A stretch of DNA of 32,364 bases from Campylobacter concisus (GCF_003048535.1 NZ_PIRQ01000012.1:1-32364), one strand, 5' to 3'. Shown: positions 23,365 to 31,689, counted from the first letter of the stretch. A program made the numbers and translations. Notes: generated by a model not told the origin, from the sequence alone.

Positions 23365-25317
23365 ATGAGCAATGCCGTAATCATCATCGAAAGCCCAAAC
23401 AAGTGCGACAAGATAGAGCACATAACCGGCGCAAAGGTTTATGCTACCAAAGGACATTTTAAAGAGCTTGCAAAGGAGATAGTGGCCGATTATACCGGCT
23501 ATGAGCCGATATTTGAGATGAAAGAGCAAAGCAAGCATAGAATGAACGAAATTTTTAACGATTGCAAAGGCAAGGACGTCATTATCGCTACCGACCCGGA
23601 CAGAGAGGGATACGGCATCGGCTACATGGTTTACGAGACGATTAAAAATATCGCCAAAAGCGTAAAGCGCGCCGAGTTTCACGAAATAACCGAAAGCGGC
23701 ATTAAAAAAGGGCTAGATAAAGCCGTGCCGTTTGCAAGCTCAAATTTAAAGGAATTCGATAGCTTTAAAGCACGAGCGGTAGGCGATAAGCTGGTGGGCT
23801 TTATTATGTCGCCCGCTTACATCAACAAGCTCAACGATAAAAATTTATCCGTCGGCAGGGTTCAAACGCCGGCACTCGCCCTGATCGTAAAAAGAGAGCT
23901 TGAAATAAAAGAGTTTTTAGCAAGCCCGGCATCAAAACAGATCGACTACAAAATCAAAGCAAAGCTAAAAACGAGAAGCGGCGTAGAATTTACGGCCGTA
24001 AACGATAATATTTTTAGCTCAAAGGACGAAGCGAACGCAAAAATCGCCGAACTTGGCGGTAGCATGGCGAAAGTATATCAAATAGATACGAAACAAAGCC
24101 AAATAAAGCCGCAAGCTCCGTTTAGAACCAGCCAAATGCAAGAAGCGGCAAATAAGAGACTGGGGTTTAGCTCGGATAAAACCATGAGCCTAGCTCAAAA
24201 GCTATTCGAAAAAGGTCTTATAACGTATCATAGAACCGACAGCAACACTATATCGGACGAGTTTATAAACGAAGTAGAAGCTAAATTTAAAGGGGAGGAG
24301 TGGTACGAGAAAAAAATATATAAAGCCGGCAGCCAAAGTCAAGCCGAAGCCCACGAAGCGATCCGTATAAGCCACGTGCATGGTTACGGCGAGATAGATG
24401 AGATCGCCGGGCGCGAAAGCCTAAGCGACGACGAAAAATCGCTTTATGAGCTCATTTTTCTAAATTCAGTCCTAAGCCAAGCCAAAAATGCCGTAAACGA
24501 GAACAAAACATACGACATAGACGTCAAGGCTCTAAGCTTTAAGTCCAAGACCGGCAAATGCATTTATAAAGGCTTTAAGGGAGCTTTGAAAGAGCAAGCG
24601 GACGATGAAGACGAACAAGATAAAGACGTAGCCCAAATAGAGCTAAATTTAAATCAAGGCGACGAAGTCGAGGTATTGGGCTTCGAGCTGCAAGAGGTTA
24701 AAAAGCAAGCTCCGCAGCACTACAAGGAAAGCAATTTTATCTCCCTTTTAGAAAAAGAGGGCATCGGCAGGCCAAGCACGTACGCTACGTTTCTGCCTAC
24801 GCTTTTAAAGCGGGAATTCGTAGTTATCGAGACCAAAGGCAAAAATCAAAACATAGTGGCCACCGGTAAAGGGATAAGTTTCATCGAGAGCGTTAAAAAG
24901 GACGACGAGTGGATCACGCAAAGCGAATTTACAAAGCAAATGGAAGGCGTGCTAGACGAGATAAGCGACGGCAAAGTAAATTATCTCGATTTTATAAAGC
25001 CGCTGCACGAGAAAATGGGCTTTAAAGAGCTAAATAGCGGCGAGACCAAACCTCCGAGCGAGGCTCAGCTAAATTTTGCGAAAAGCATAGCTTCGGATTT
25101 AAAAATAGCATTACCGGACGGCATAGAAGCAGACTGGAAAATTTGCTCGGATTTTATAAACAAAAATAAAGACAAAGCCATCCGCCCGCCGAGCGACAAA
25201 CAAATCAAACTAGCGCAAGATCTAGCAAAAGATAAAAAGCTGGAGCTACCCAAAGGTTACGATACCGATCTAAAAATTTGTAAGACGTTTATAGAAAAGG
25301 CATTGAAGAGGAAATAA
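23365..25317 (+). CDS. topA: Type IA DNA topoisomerase of the conjugative (TopA/TraE) type
   Basis: This 650-residue enzyme carries a TOPRIM domain with E9 (IIIESPNK) and DPD (D77, D79 in ATDPDREG). The active-site tyrosine Y288 lies in LITYHRTDS, and LSVGRVQTPAL (162-171) is a conserved stretch. It relaxes or decatenates DNA by single-strand passage. Chromosomal TopA is longer and carries zinc fingers; none is seen here. Two tandem repeats of about 44 residues, each starting PPS (PPSEAQLNFAKSIA, then PPSDKQIKLAQDLA) and ending near FI, replace them at the C-terminus. Such enzymes are typical of conjugative plasmids. Confidence 0.94.
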   Translation: MSNAVIIIESPNKCDKIEHITGAKVYATKGHFKELAKEIVADYTGYEPIFEMKEQSKHRMNEIFNDCKGKDVIIATDPDREGYGIGYMVYETIKNIAKSVKRAEFHEITESGIKKGLDKAVPFASSNLKEFDSFKARAVGDKLVGFIMSPAYINKLNDKNLSVGRVQTPALALIVKRELEIKEFLASPASKQIDYKIKAKLKTRSGVEFTAVNDNIFSSKDEANAKIAELGGSMAKVYQIDTKQSQIKPQAPFRTSQMQEAANKRLGFSSDKTMSLAQKLFEKGLITYHRTDSNTISDEFINEVEAKFKGEEWYEKKIYKAGSQSQAEAHEAIRISHVHGYGEIDEIAGRESLSDDEKSLYELIFLNSVLSQAKNAVNENKTYDIDVKALSFKSKTGKCIYKGFKGALKEQADDEDEQDKDVAQIELNLNQGDEVEVLGFELQEVKKQAPQHYKESNFISLLEKEGIGRPSTYATFLPTLLKREFVVIETKGKNQNIVATGKGISFIESVKKDDEWITQSEFTKQMEGVLDEISDGKVNYLDFIKPLHEKMGFKELNSGETKPPSEAQLNFAKSIASDLKIALPDGIEADWKICSDFINKNKDKAIRPPSDKQIKLAQDLAKDKKLELPKGYDTDLKICKTFIEKALKRK

Positions 25318-25318
25318 C

Positions 25319-25693
25319 ATGGTTGTGGACAACACTGAAATCTTTTTTCGTGTTTGCCGTAAAACGACAATCGATAAAGAGCAAGATATAGCCGGAATTT
25401 ATTTCGGTAAAAAATATAAGGATACGTTAAACCCTGTATTTTTTGACATTTTTAAAAAATACAGGAGAAACTTAGAAAGTCGTTATGAGTGTATTATCGG
25501 CAAAGATGATTTTATATGCTTTGCAACGCAAAATAAGAAAAAATTTATTAAAGAGTTTGGCAGCGTACGTTCAGAACTCGCTTCATTTTTAGAGCATTAT
25601 TTAAATGATCCAGAAGCTGATTGTTTTGAAATTTGCTTTTTAAAATCGTATTTCGATACAAAAAGCAAAACGGGACAAAAAGGGAAAGAATGA
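25319..25693 (+). CDS. Hypothetical protein coupled to the DNA methylase gene
   Basis: This 124-residue protein has no recognised domain, signal peptide or membrane helix. It has three cysteines (VCRK, YECI, DCFEICF region) and basic aromatic segments (FFDIFKKYRRNL). It begins one base after the topoisomerase stop behind GAGGAAA, and its end overlaps the methylase start (ATGA). Its codons are more T-ending than those of its neighbours, which hints at a different origin. There is no sign that it is a restriction endonuclease: no PD-ExK motif was found by eye. Confidence 0.65.
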   Translation: MVVDNTEIFFRVCRKTTIDKEQDIAGIYFGKKYKDTLNPVFFDIFKKYRRNLESRYECIIGKDDFICFATQNKKKFIKEFGSVRSELASFLEHYLNDPEADCFEICFLKSYFDTKSKTGQKGKE

Positions 25694-26694
25694 GCCAAAT
25701 TTCAAACCAAAACGAGCTGGTCGGACAAGGCTGGATGGCGGATAAAGAAAAGAGAGCCAATGTATATTTTATGAAAGCCAAATACGAGATCGACGACGAG
25801 TTTTATACTAGCTTTGACGAGATCAGAGAAGAGCTGCAAGACTACAAAGCACACTTTAAAGACAAAATCGTGGTCTGCCCGTGCAATGACGGCAAAAATA
25901 GCAACTTTTATAGGTATTTCGCCTTAAATTTTAAAACTTTGGAGCTAAAAAAGCTCATCACGACGACGTTTAACATCAACGAGCTAAACTTGAAAGGCAC
26001 GAAAATAGAGATCACGAGTAACGGCATGAGCGAAACACAGTTGCGCGGTCGGGGCGACTTTCGCAGCGACGAAGTAAAAGAGATAATCGCGCAGGCCGAC
26101 ATCATCGTAACCAATCCACCCTTCTCCCTTTTTAGAGAGCTTATAGATATAGCCCAAAGCGGTCAAAAGAAATTTTTAATCGTAGGCGGAACGTATTCGA
26201 TTACCTATAAAAAGATATTTGAGCTATACAAAAATAACCAAATTTGGTTAGGAAATCACCAAGTAAATATTTTTACTCGCCCGGACGGCAGCAAAAAGCG
26301 ATTTAGCAACGTATCGTGGTTTACGAATTTAAAAAGCACAAAGCATCAAACTGGCGTAAGACTGATGAAAAAATACAAAGGCAATGAGCACGAATATCCG
26401 GAATACGATAACTACAAAATCATAGAAGTGACCAATTATAAAAACATACCGATCGACTATGATGGCGTAATCGGCGTGCCCCTTACGTTCTTTTTACGGC
26501 ACAACCCTGCGCAGTTTCATATATTAGGCTGCGATTTTGAGATCAAGGAAAAATACCCCGAGCTAGTAAAACAAGACTATGCCCAAAGCAACACGAAATC
26601 GGCCGTCCTAAACGGACAAGAACTATTTACCAGGATAATAATTCAGCGAATCAACGGCCTTAAACCGAGAACTAGGCTAATAAATCAAATTTAG
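25690..26694 (+). CDS. EcoRI-type adenine-specific DNA methyltransferase (orphan)
   Basis: This 334-residue protein resembles M.EcoRI (326 residues). VVCPCNDGKNSNFYRYFALNF (61-81) fits the family SAM-binding segment, and the catalytic motif NPPF (142-145) is in IIVTNPPFSLFREL. Methylation would be N6-adenine. I chose ATG 25690, which overlaps the previous stop, over an ATG at 25633. No cognate endonuclease gene is visible nearby, so it is probably solitary and may protect the element from host restriction or alter expression. Its recognition sequence cannot be read from sequence alone; GAATTC is only an analogy. Confidence 0.85.
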   Translation: MSQISNQNELVGQGWMADKEKRANVYFMKAKYEIDDEFYTSFDEIREELQDYKAHFKDKIVVCPCNDGKNSNFYRYFALNFKTLELKKLITTTFNINELNLKGTKIEITSNGMSETQLRGRGDFRSDEVKEIIAQADIIVTNPPFSLFRELIDIAQSGQKKFLIVGGTYSITYKKIFELYKNNQIWLGNHQVNIFTRPDGSKKRFSNVSWFTNLKSTKHQTGVRLMKKYKGNEHEYPEYDNYKIIEVTNYKNIPIDYDGVIGVPLTFFLRHNPAQFHILGCDFEIKEKYPELVKQDYAQSNTKSAVLNGQELFTRIIIQRINGLKPRTRLINQI

Positions 26695-26714
26695 GGAGAA
26701 ATTTATTTAAAATC

Positions 26715-26969
26715 ATGAAGAAGTCAAAGAAAACAGAACTATTTAACAGCCCCGCCAAGCGATTTATGTGGGTATTTTTGGCCATAAATTTACTAGGCTT
26801 TGGCACAAATGCAGTTTTATATTTTTTCAAACTACCTAATAAGGTGGAAACGATCCTAAACGCGGACGCGTTCTTTATAACGCTGGCCGCGATCTGCTAT
26901 ATCGTATTTAACGCAATGCTTTATTTTATTATAAAAATGCACTTCTTACTATCGACTAGAAAAGAGTAG
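26715..26969 (+). CDS. Small two-helix membrane protein
   Basis: This 84-residue protein has a basic N-terminus (MKKSKKTELFNSPAKR) and two membrane helices (about residues 17-37 and 49-76). A short polar loop KLPNKVETILNADA separates them. It has no family I recognise. AGGGAG lies 16 bases upstream, rather far for a ribosome site, so translation may be weak or the start uncertain. Entry exclusion is a common role for small inner-membrane proteins in such elements, but it is not shown. Confidence 0.6.
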   Translation: MKKSKKTELFNSPAKRFMWVFLAINLLGFGTNAVLYFFKLPNKVETILNADAFFITLAAICYIVFNAMLYFIIKMHFLLSTRKE

Positions 26970-27066
26970 AAATTTATAAAATATTATTGCTATTTTTATG
27001 TAATTTTATTTAAAATATATCTTTTATCTTTGATTTTATTTTATAAGATAGTATTTTAACAATATA

Positions 27067-27101
27067 TATTTTATTATTTATTAAGTTTAAGGCGATATAA
27101 T
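27067..27101 (+). promoter_or_regulatory. Shared promoter-like element before parA
   Basis: The tract TATTTTATTATTTATTAAG (27067-27085) is followed after 10 bases by TATAAT (27096-27101), 28 bases before the parA ATG. It has the same architecture as the elements at 5491 and 27882. Confidence 0.7.
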
Positions 27102-27128
27102 CATTTTAAATTTTTACGCAAAGGAGAG

Positions 27129-27785
27129 ATGATGATAGTATCGATCTGCAACGAAAAAGGCGGTAGCGGAAAAAGTACGCTTGCCACGAACATAGCCATA
27201 AATCAAGGCATGGTAAAAGGCGAGTCACTTTTGCTGCTGGATACCGACCCGCAAAAGTCAATCGCCACGTTTTTAAATATACGAAACGAAGAGGGGCATC
27301 CAAAGGCATTTGATTTTGCTTACAAATACGGCGAAAATTTAAAAGAATTTCTGCAAAACGTAGATCGCAGCAAAGACATAGTCGTAGACACGGGCGGCCG
27401 AGATAGCAGAGAGATGCGAATAGCCATCGCTCTAAGCGACATCGTGATAATCCCGACCATTCCAAGCCAGTTTGACGTAAGCGTCCTAGACAAAATGGTC
27501 AATATCGTAAAAATGGCCAAAGAGCAAAACGAAAAGCTGCAAGCCTATATCGTAATAAACCGAGCCTCGACCAACCCGTTTTTATACAAGAAAATAGACA
27601 GCCTGAAAGCATTTATCGAGGAGCTTCAAGAGGATTACATAAGGCTAGCGGGCACGATCATATTTGAGCGCGAGCGCTACAAAATAGCCACACAACTAGG
27701 CTACGGCGTAGTCGAGATGAATGACGGCAACAAGGCGGAGCAAGAAATCAAAAACTTATGCGAAGAGATATTTTTAAAAGGGTGA
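27129..27785 (+). CDS. parA: ParA partition ATPase (small, type Ib-like)
   Basis: This 218-residue ParA/MinD ATPase has a deviant Walker A, KGGSGKST, with signature lysine K10 and P-loop lysine K15. LLLLDTDPQKS and DIVVDTGGRDSREM represent the switch regions. With no N-terminal DNA-binding extension it fits type Ib ParA. It moves or positions plasmid copies before division. Two ATG codons are adjacent (27129, 27132), with AAAGGAGAG upstream. A separate promoter precedes the parB-like gene. Confidence 0.93.
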   Translation: MMIVSICNEKGGSGKSTLATNIAINQGMVKGESLLLLDTDPQKSIATFLNIRNEEGHPKAFDFAYKYGENLKEFLQNVDRSKDIVVDTGGRDSREMRIAIALSDIVIIPTIPSQFDVSVLDKMVNIVKMAKEQNEKLQAYIVINRASTNPFLYKKIDSLKAFIEELQEDYIRLAGTIIFERERYKIATQLGYGVVEMNDGNKAEQEIKNLCEEIFLKG

Positions 27786-27828
27786 AAAATAAGTATTTTA
27801 TCGTTTTTTTAGTATAAATTTAGGAAAT

Positions 27829-27865
27829 TTATTATTTTTAGTTTTGCGAAAAATTAAAAATAATG
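27829..27865. promoter_or_regulatory. Inverted repeat between parA and parB-like gene
   Basis: ATTATTTTTA and TAAAAATAAT arms flank the AT-rich loop GTTTTGCGAAAAAT. This may be a terminator for parA or part of the following promoter; a partition-site (parS-like) role cannot be judged from sequence alone. Confidence 0.4.
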
Positions 27866-27881
27866 CTATCTTAATTTTTAA

Positions 27882-27916
27882 TATTTTATTTTTTATTAAG
27901 ATTAAGAGATTAGAAT
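27882..27916 (+). promoter_or_regulatory. Shared promoter-like element before parB-like gene
   Basis: A T-rich tract ending TTATTTTTTATTAAG (27886-27900) is followed after 10 bases by TAGAAT (27911-27916), 23 bases before the ATG at 27940. It is the fourth copy of the TTAAG-N10/11-TANAAT arrangement. Confidence 0.65.
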
Positions 27917-27939
27917 TTTAAAAAATAAAAGGGAAGAAA

Positions 27940-28506
27940 ATGGACTTTAAAAGAGCAAGCAACTCTACGGACAAGCTAGAGGAATTTATAGCTGGGGCGG
28001 ACACGCAAAAAGAAGCGCCGGCAAAAAAGAGCAAAGTGGCGATAGGGACGAAATTCTCAAAGGAACTGGCCGTAAAAATACGAAAAAAATATCCGACGTA
28101 TACGCTGGCCAAATTTATAGAGCTCGCCCTAACGACGCCGATACCGCATATAAAAGACGATGTGCTGATAACAATTTATGATCAGGCCAAATGGTTCAAC
28201 ACCAGCATGAGCGAGTTTGTGCGGTTTAAAATGGGGCTTATCGAGGCGCCGCAGCCAAACGATCCAAAGGACGTGCAGCATATAAAAAATTATATCGTAT
28301 TCGTAAGTGATTCTAAGAAAGAGAAAATAAGGCAGATCGCAGAGAGCCTAGAAGTAAGCATCCTGACGTATTCAGACGTTAAAATTTTAGCCACATACGA
28401 GCTCAAAGATATTTTTACCTTTGACGAACTGATGCAGTTTAAAGCCGAAGCGAACAACTACGACCTAGATACGGACGAATACATCGCTATGAGAATAAGA
28501 GGATAG
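27940..28506 (+). CDS. ParB-like partition partner (putative)
   Basis: This 188-residue protein follows parA by 154 bases with its own promoter and strong AAAAGGGAAG site. Its first 50 residues are basic and disordered-looking (KKEAPAKKSKVA style), like the ParA-activating N-terminus of small ParB proteins. KFSKELAVKIRKKYPTYTL and EFVRFKMGLIEAP suggest ribbon-helix-helix-type DNA-binding segments, and a helical C-terminus follows. No ParB HTH domain is evident. Position next to parA is the main evidence for partition. Confidence 0.55.
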   Translation: MDFKRASNSTDKLEEFIAGADTQKEAPAKKSKVAIGTKFSKELAVKIRKKYPTYTLAKFIELALTTPIPHIKDDVLITIYDQAKWFNTSMSEFVRFKMGLIEAPQPNDPKDVQHIKNYIVFVSDSKKEKIRQIAESLEVSILTYSDVKILATYELKDIFTFDELMQFKAEANNYDLDTDEYIAMRIRG

Positions 28507-28550
28507 CGCAGAACCCGGCAATTTATTTGTACCGGGAATGCGTTGTTTTA
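28507..28550 (+). terminator. Terminator after the parB-like gene
   Basis: The stem CCCGG/CCGGG (28514-28518, 28532-28536) is extended by CGCA/TGCG (28507-28510, 28539-28542) across a small internal loop, and TTGTTTTA follows. It sits directly at the stop codon. Confidence 0.7.
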
Positions 28551-28639
28551 AGATAATTTTAAGTCCCTAGAAGCCCTGTAAGCGACGATGAGGATCAAAG
28601 CGATAGGGTTATGCACCTAAAGCGACAAGAGGCGCAGTT

Positions 28640-29458
28640 TTAAGCCCCTATTCTTTCCGTTTTTTCATTCAAAATAAATTTGAACGAGTAGCCGACCACC
28701 GCTTTTTTATTGCCGTCAGCTATTCTTTTCTCAAAAAGAAGTTTTTTGAAATAGCTTTCATTTAATTCGTTTATAGACGGATTAATTACAAAGCGATCCA
28801 AATCGGAAGCGTTATATTTAGCCGGCGCACTCATAAATCTTTCAAAGTCGTCTCTATTAAAATTTACACACTTAAAGCCGTCTTTATCGGTTTTTACGTT
28901 TTCGTATTGATGCAGGAGTCGATATAAAGTCTTGGCAAATTTGCCCTTAATCGCAACAAAGTCGTTTAAATCTATTTTCATAAATTTAAGGGTACTGAAT
29001 AAAATCTCAAGAGCAACCGGGTTTAGTCTAAAACTTAATGATTGCTTATTTCTAAAAATCCGAATATCCGTAAAAAATACGCCTACGGTAGTTATTTCAT
29101 CATCTTCGGTAATTTCGACGCTCCTATAGATGGCAGCGCCGTCTTGCCCTAAAACTTTGGCTCTAAAATTCTTTACTTCATCGTTAAATCTGGTTTTATT
29201 CAGGCCAGACGGCATAAATCTACAAATTTCAGAGTAAGGCATTTCAATAAATTTGGCATTTTCAACATAGCCCATCTGCTTTGCATACCAGCAGATCGTA
29301 AAAAAAATATCATAATCCCTAGCTGTGAAATTAACCGGGAACAACACAGAGTTCATTTTGTTTCGAAAGACAAGCGTACCACTCTTTTCGGCCTTAACAA
29401 CCCTACTGGCTTTTAACACGAAATCACCTTCCTCAAAATAGAAAGAAATTTCACTCAT
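28640..29458 (-). CDS. rep: Rep_3-type plasmid replication initiator
   Basis: This 272-residue protein resembles RepB/Rep_3 initiators with two winged-helix domains. It shows VNFTARDYDIFFTICWYAKQ and LNKTRFNDEVKNFRAKVLG in the first half, and the typical VAIKGKFAKTLYRLLHQYE followed by FERFMSAPAKY in the second. Such proteins bind iterons to start replication. The start CAT at 29456-29458 (- strand) follows a GAGG site. It converges with the par genes. I found no convincing iteron array on either side, so the origin itself is not located. Its presence next to chromosome-type genes is notable. Confidence 0.85.
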   Translation of the reverse strand: MSEISFYFEEGDFVLKASRVVKAEKSGTLVFRNKMNSVLFPVNFTARDYDIFFTICWYAKQMGYVENAKFIEMPYSEICRFMPSGLNKTRFNDEVKNFRAKVLGQDGAAIYRSVEITEDDEITTVGVFFTDIRIFRNKQSLSFRLNPVALEILFSTLKFMKIDLNDFVAIKGKFAKTLYRLLHQYENVKTDKDGFKCVNFNRDDFERFMSAPAKYNASDLDRFVINPSINELNESYFKKLLFEKRIADGNKKAVVGYSFKFILNEKTERIGA

Positions 29459-29767
29459 GTCTATACCTCGCAGTTTAAAGATTTAACTGCTATAATAGAG
29501 TAAATTTAATGTGTTGCGACTTAAATTTATATATTTATGGCTTAAATAAGCCATGTTATGTAAATTTCTATCAATATTGTGATGCTCTAGACCCAATTTC
29601 ACCATCGCTTATTTCACTAAATTTTTGTTTTAGACAAGTCTTCTAGTTGTAGTCAAACAAAATAAACTCATATAAATTTTTTCGAGTAGATATCCAGCAG
29701 TAAAATTTAATCTTAAATTTTAAATATAGTTAATATAATTAAAAATTGTTTTTTACGAGGAGTAAAG
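29459..29767. other. Junction region between rep and fumarate hydratase genes
   Basis: No gene or tRNA is visible in these 309 bases. An imperfect palindrome GCAGTT...AACTGC (29470-29490) sits between the rep start and a TATAAT on the + strand at 29491-29496, fitting a rep operator. A second palindrome ATGGCTTAAATAAGCCAT (29537-29554) follows. TATAAT at 29734-29739 and AGGAG serve the fum genes. The element/chromosome boundary must lie here, probably between 29500 and 29700, but no repeat marks it. Confidence 0.6.
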
Positions 29768-30613
29768 ATGAGAATAATAAATGTAAAAGATATAAGAGAA
29801 GTCGTTGCTAAGCTTTGCAAACAGGCCTGTTATGTTGTGACGCCAGATTTAAAGGCTGCTTTTACAAAGGCTCAAACTAATGAAAGCTCGTCACTAGGCA
29901 AAGACATTTTGGGCAAAATTTTACAAAACGCTAAGCTTGCAGAAGAGGGCGTTGCACCTATTTGTCAAGATACCGGTATGACGGTTGTTTTCGTGCAGAT
30001 CGGCCAAGATGTGCATATTGAGGGTGGGTATATTGAAGATGCGATAAATGAGGGTATTGCGGAAGGCTACACTGAAGGTTATCTAAGAAAGTCAGTCGTT
30101 GCTGAGCCACTTTTTGAAAGAAAAAATACCACAAACAACACTCCAGCCGTCATTCACACTAGGATCGTGCCAGGAGATAAGCTAAAGATTAAAGTAGCTC
30201 CAAAAGGTTTTGGTAGTGAGAATAAATCGGTTTTAAAAATGCTTGTACCAGCTGATGGTATAGAGGGTGTAAAAAAAGTCTTTTTAGAGGCTGTAAAATA
30301 CGCTGGACCAAATGCCTGTCCTCCACTAACAATAGGCGTTGGCATAGGCGGTACGATGGATAAGGCAGCACTTTTGGCAAAAGAAGCAGCAGTTCGTTCA
30401 GTCGATAGTAAAAATTCTGATCCAAGATATGCCAAATTAGAAGACGAGCTACTAGAGCTTGCTTGCAAAACTGGTGTTGGTCCTCAAGGACTTGGTGGCG
30501 ATACTACTGCCGTAAAAGTAAATGTCGAGTGGTATCCAACCCACATAGCAGGTCTTCCTGTTGCTATAAACATCAACTGTCACGCTGCACGCCACGCAGA
30601 TGCCGAGCTTTAA
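29768..30613 (+). CDS. fumA: Fumarate hydratase class I, alpha subunit
   Basis: This 281-residue subunit pairs with the next gene to form the iron-sulfur fumarase that interconverts fumarate and malate in the TCA cycle. C66 (APICQDTG), C184 (GPNACPPL) and C271 (NINCHAARHA) are the expected ligands of the [4Fe-4S] cluster. The fusion of alpha and beta parts in E. coli FumA is split here into two genes, as in TtdAB-type enzymes. The substrate might be tartrate, but fumarate is far more likely in this host. The ribosome site is ACGAGGAG; codon use differs from the element to the left. Confidence 0.93.
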   Translation: MRIINVKDIREVVAKLCKQACYVVTPDLKAAFTKAQTNESSSLGKDILGKILQNAKLAEEGVAPICQDTGMTVVFVQIGQDVHIEGGYIEDAINEGIAEGYTEGYLRKSVVAEPLFERKNTTNNTPAVIHTRIVPGDKLKIKVAPKGFGSENKSVLKMLVPADGIEGVKKVFLEAVKYAGPNACPPLTIGVGIGGTMDKAALLAKEAAVRSVDSKNSDPRYAKLEDELLELACKTGVGPQGLGGDTTAVKVNVEWYPTHIAGLPVAININCHAARHADAEL

Positions 30614-30622
30614 GGAGAGAAA

Positions 30623-31183
30623 ATGTCAGAAGTAAAAAGAATAATAGCACCATTTGATAAAGAGGTGGTAAAAAGCCTAAAAGCAGGTGATAATGTCCTA
30701 ATATCAGGCACTATCATAGCAGCTCGTGACGCTGCACATAAGGCACTTACTGAAACATTGGCGCGCGGCGAGAAGCTACCAGTTGAACTAAAGGGTGAGA
30801 CTATCTACTATGTCGGACCAACTCCAGCCAAACCAAATCAAGCTATCGGAGCAGCAGGTCCAACAACAAGTGGTAGGATGGATAAATATACCCCAACTAT
30901 GATAAATGAAGTTGGCATAAATGGTATGATCGGTAAAGGCTACAGGAGTGACGCAGTAGTCGAGGCTATGAAAAAATCATGCTGTGTTTATATGGTTGCT
31001 ATCGGCGGCATCGGAGCGCTCATTAGCCAAAGTATAAAAAAATATGAAGTGCTGGCTTATCCAGAACTAGGACCAGAGGCAGTTGCTAGGCTTACAGTTG
31101 AGGATTTCCCAGCAATAGTTGCCATTGACTGCGAGGGTAATAACTTCTATGAAGTCGGTCAAGCACCTTACAAAAAGATATAA
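30623..31183 (+). CDS. fumB: Fumarate hydratase class I, beta subunit
   Basis: This 186-residue beta subunit carries the family motifs TSGRMDKYTP and GMIGKG, which contribute to the substrate site. It follows the alpha gene by nine bases with GGAGAG ahead of the start, so the two form one operon. ALISQSIKKYEVLAYPELGPEAV is typical of the C-terminal domain. The transcript ends at the hairpin 31191-31212. Confidence 0.93.
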   Translation: MSEVKRIIAPFDKEVVKSLKAGDNVLISGTIIAARDAAHKALTETLARGEKLPVELKGETIYYVGPTPAKPNQAIGAAGPTTSGRMDKYTPTMINEVGINGMIGKGYRSDAVVEAMKKSCCVYMVAIGGIGALISQSIKKYEVLAYPELGPEAVARLTVEDFPAIVAIDCEGNNFYEVGQAPYKKI

Positions 31184-31190
31184 ATTTATC

Positions 31191-31212
31191 CCGCTAGCAA
31201 GCTAGCTAGCGG
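31191..31212. terminator. Hairpin between convergent fum operon and hypothetical gene
   Basis: CCGCTAGC (31191-31198) and GCTAGCGG (31205-31212) form a perfect 8-bp stem with a six-base loop. It lies between convergent genes, so it can end transcripts from both sides; the T-run after it is short (ACTTTAG). Confidence 0.65.
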
Positions 31213-31215
31213 ACT

Positions 31216-31689
31216 TTAGTAATATCCAAGACACATCGTTTCAGTTAATTTTATGCGTTTTTCAAATGGAGCAGGTGAGAAAAATTTGCATTTTTCAATG
31301 TAAATTCTATAAGAATAGCTAAGATTAAAATCATCATAAAATTTCTTCAAGTCTATAAATTTGATACCGCAAATCTCATAAAATTTAAAGAGCTCGTATA
31401 TCTTAGAGCCATTTTTTGCTACAAGATGAGATGGAGCAAGCGAAGTAAAAGAGCAAAATACGCCTGTTGGAATAAGGCCATTTAAAGGTGTGCAGGTTTT
31501 TATAATGTTTTGAAATTTGACTGGAATGCTATTTTTTCTAAGAAAAACTATTCTTGAGTTTTCAAATTTAGCACTTATGACATTTTTCCAAAAAAGATAA
31601 GCATTTGATGAGATGCCGGCATTTTTAGCTAACTCAGCACCGAGTACATAATCATCTAAAAACTCATTTGGTGCGAGTATATTTTGCAT
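31216..31689 (-). CDS. Conserved-looking hypothetical chromosomal protein
   Basis: This 157-residue protein from ATG 31689 has no recognised family. An in-frame ATG at 31695 is possible, but AAAAGGA lies against that codon and at proper distance from 31689. The product is soluble, basic and aromatic (LSYSYRIYIEKCKFF), with four cysteines. Codon use matches the fum and ridA genes, so it belongs to the chromosome. It runs divergently from ridA and converges on the fum operon. Confidence 0.75.
   Translation of the reverse strand: MQNILAPNEFLDDYVLGAELAKNAGISSNAYLFWKNVISAKFENSRIVFLRKNSIPVKFQNIIKTCTPLNGLIPTGVFCSFTSLAPSHLVAKNGSKIYELFKFYEICGIKFIDLKKFYDDFNLSYSYRIYIEKCKFFSPAPFEKRIKLTETMCLGYY

Noticed and set aside
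25319-25693. Cognate restriction endonuclease for the EcoRI-type methylase
   Set aside because: At 124 residues with no PD-ExK-like motif, it is too small and unlike R.EcoRI (about 277 residues).
28579-28626. Iterons (three AAGCGA words) beside rep
   Set aside because: Words are short, spacing is 18 and 22 bases, and they lie at the 3' end of rep; not convincing as a replication origin.
29459-29767. tRNA gene or attachment site at the element boundary
   Set aside because: No cloverleaf-forming sequence or duplicated target site could be found by eye.
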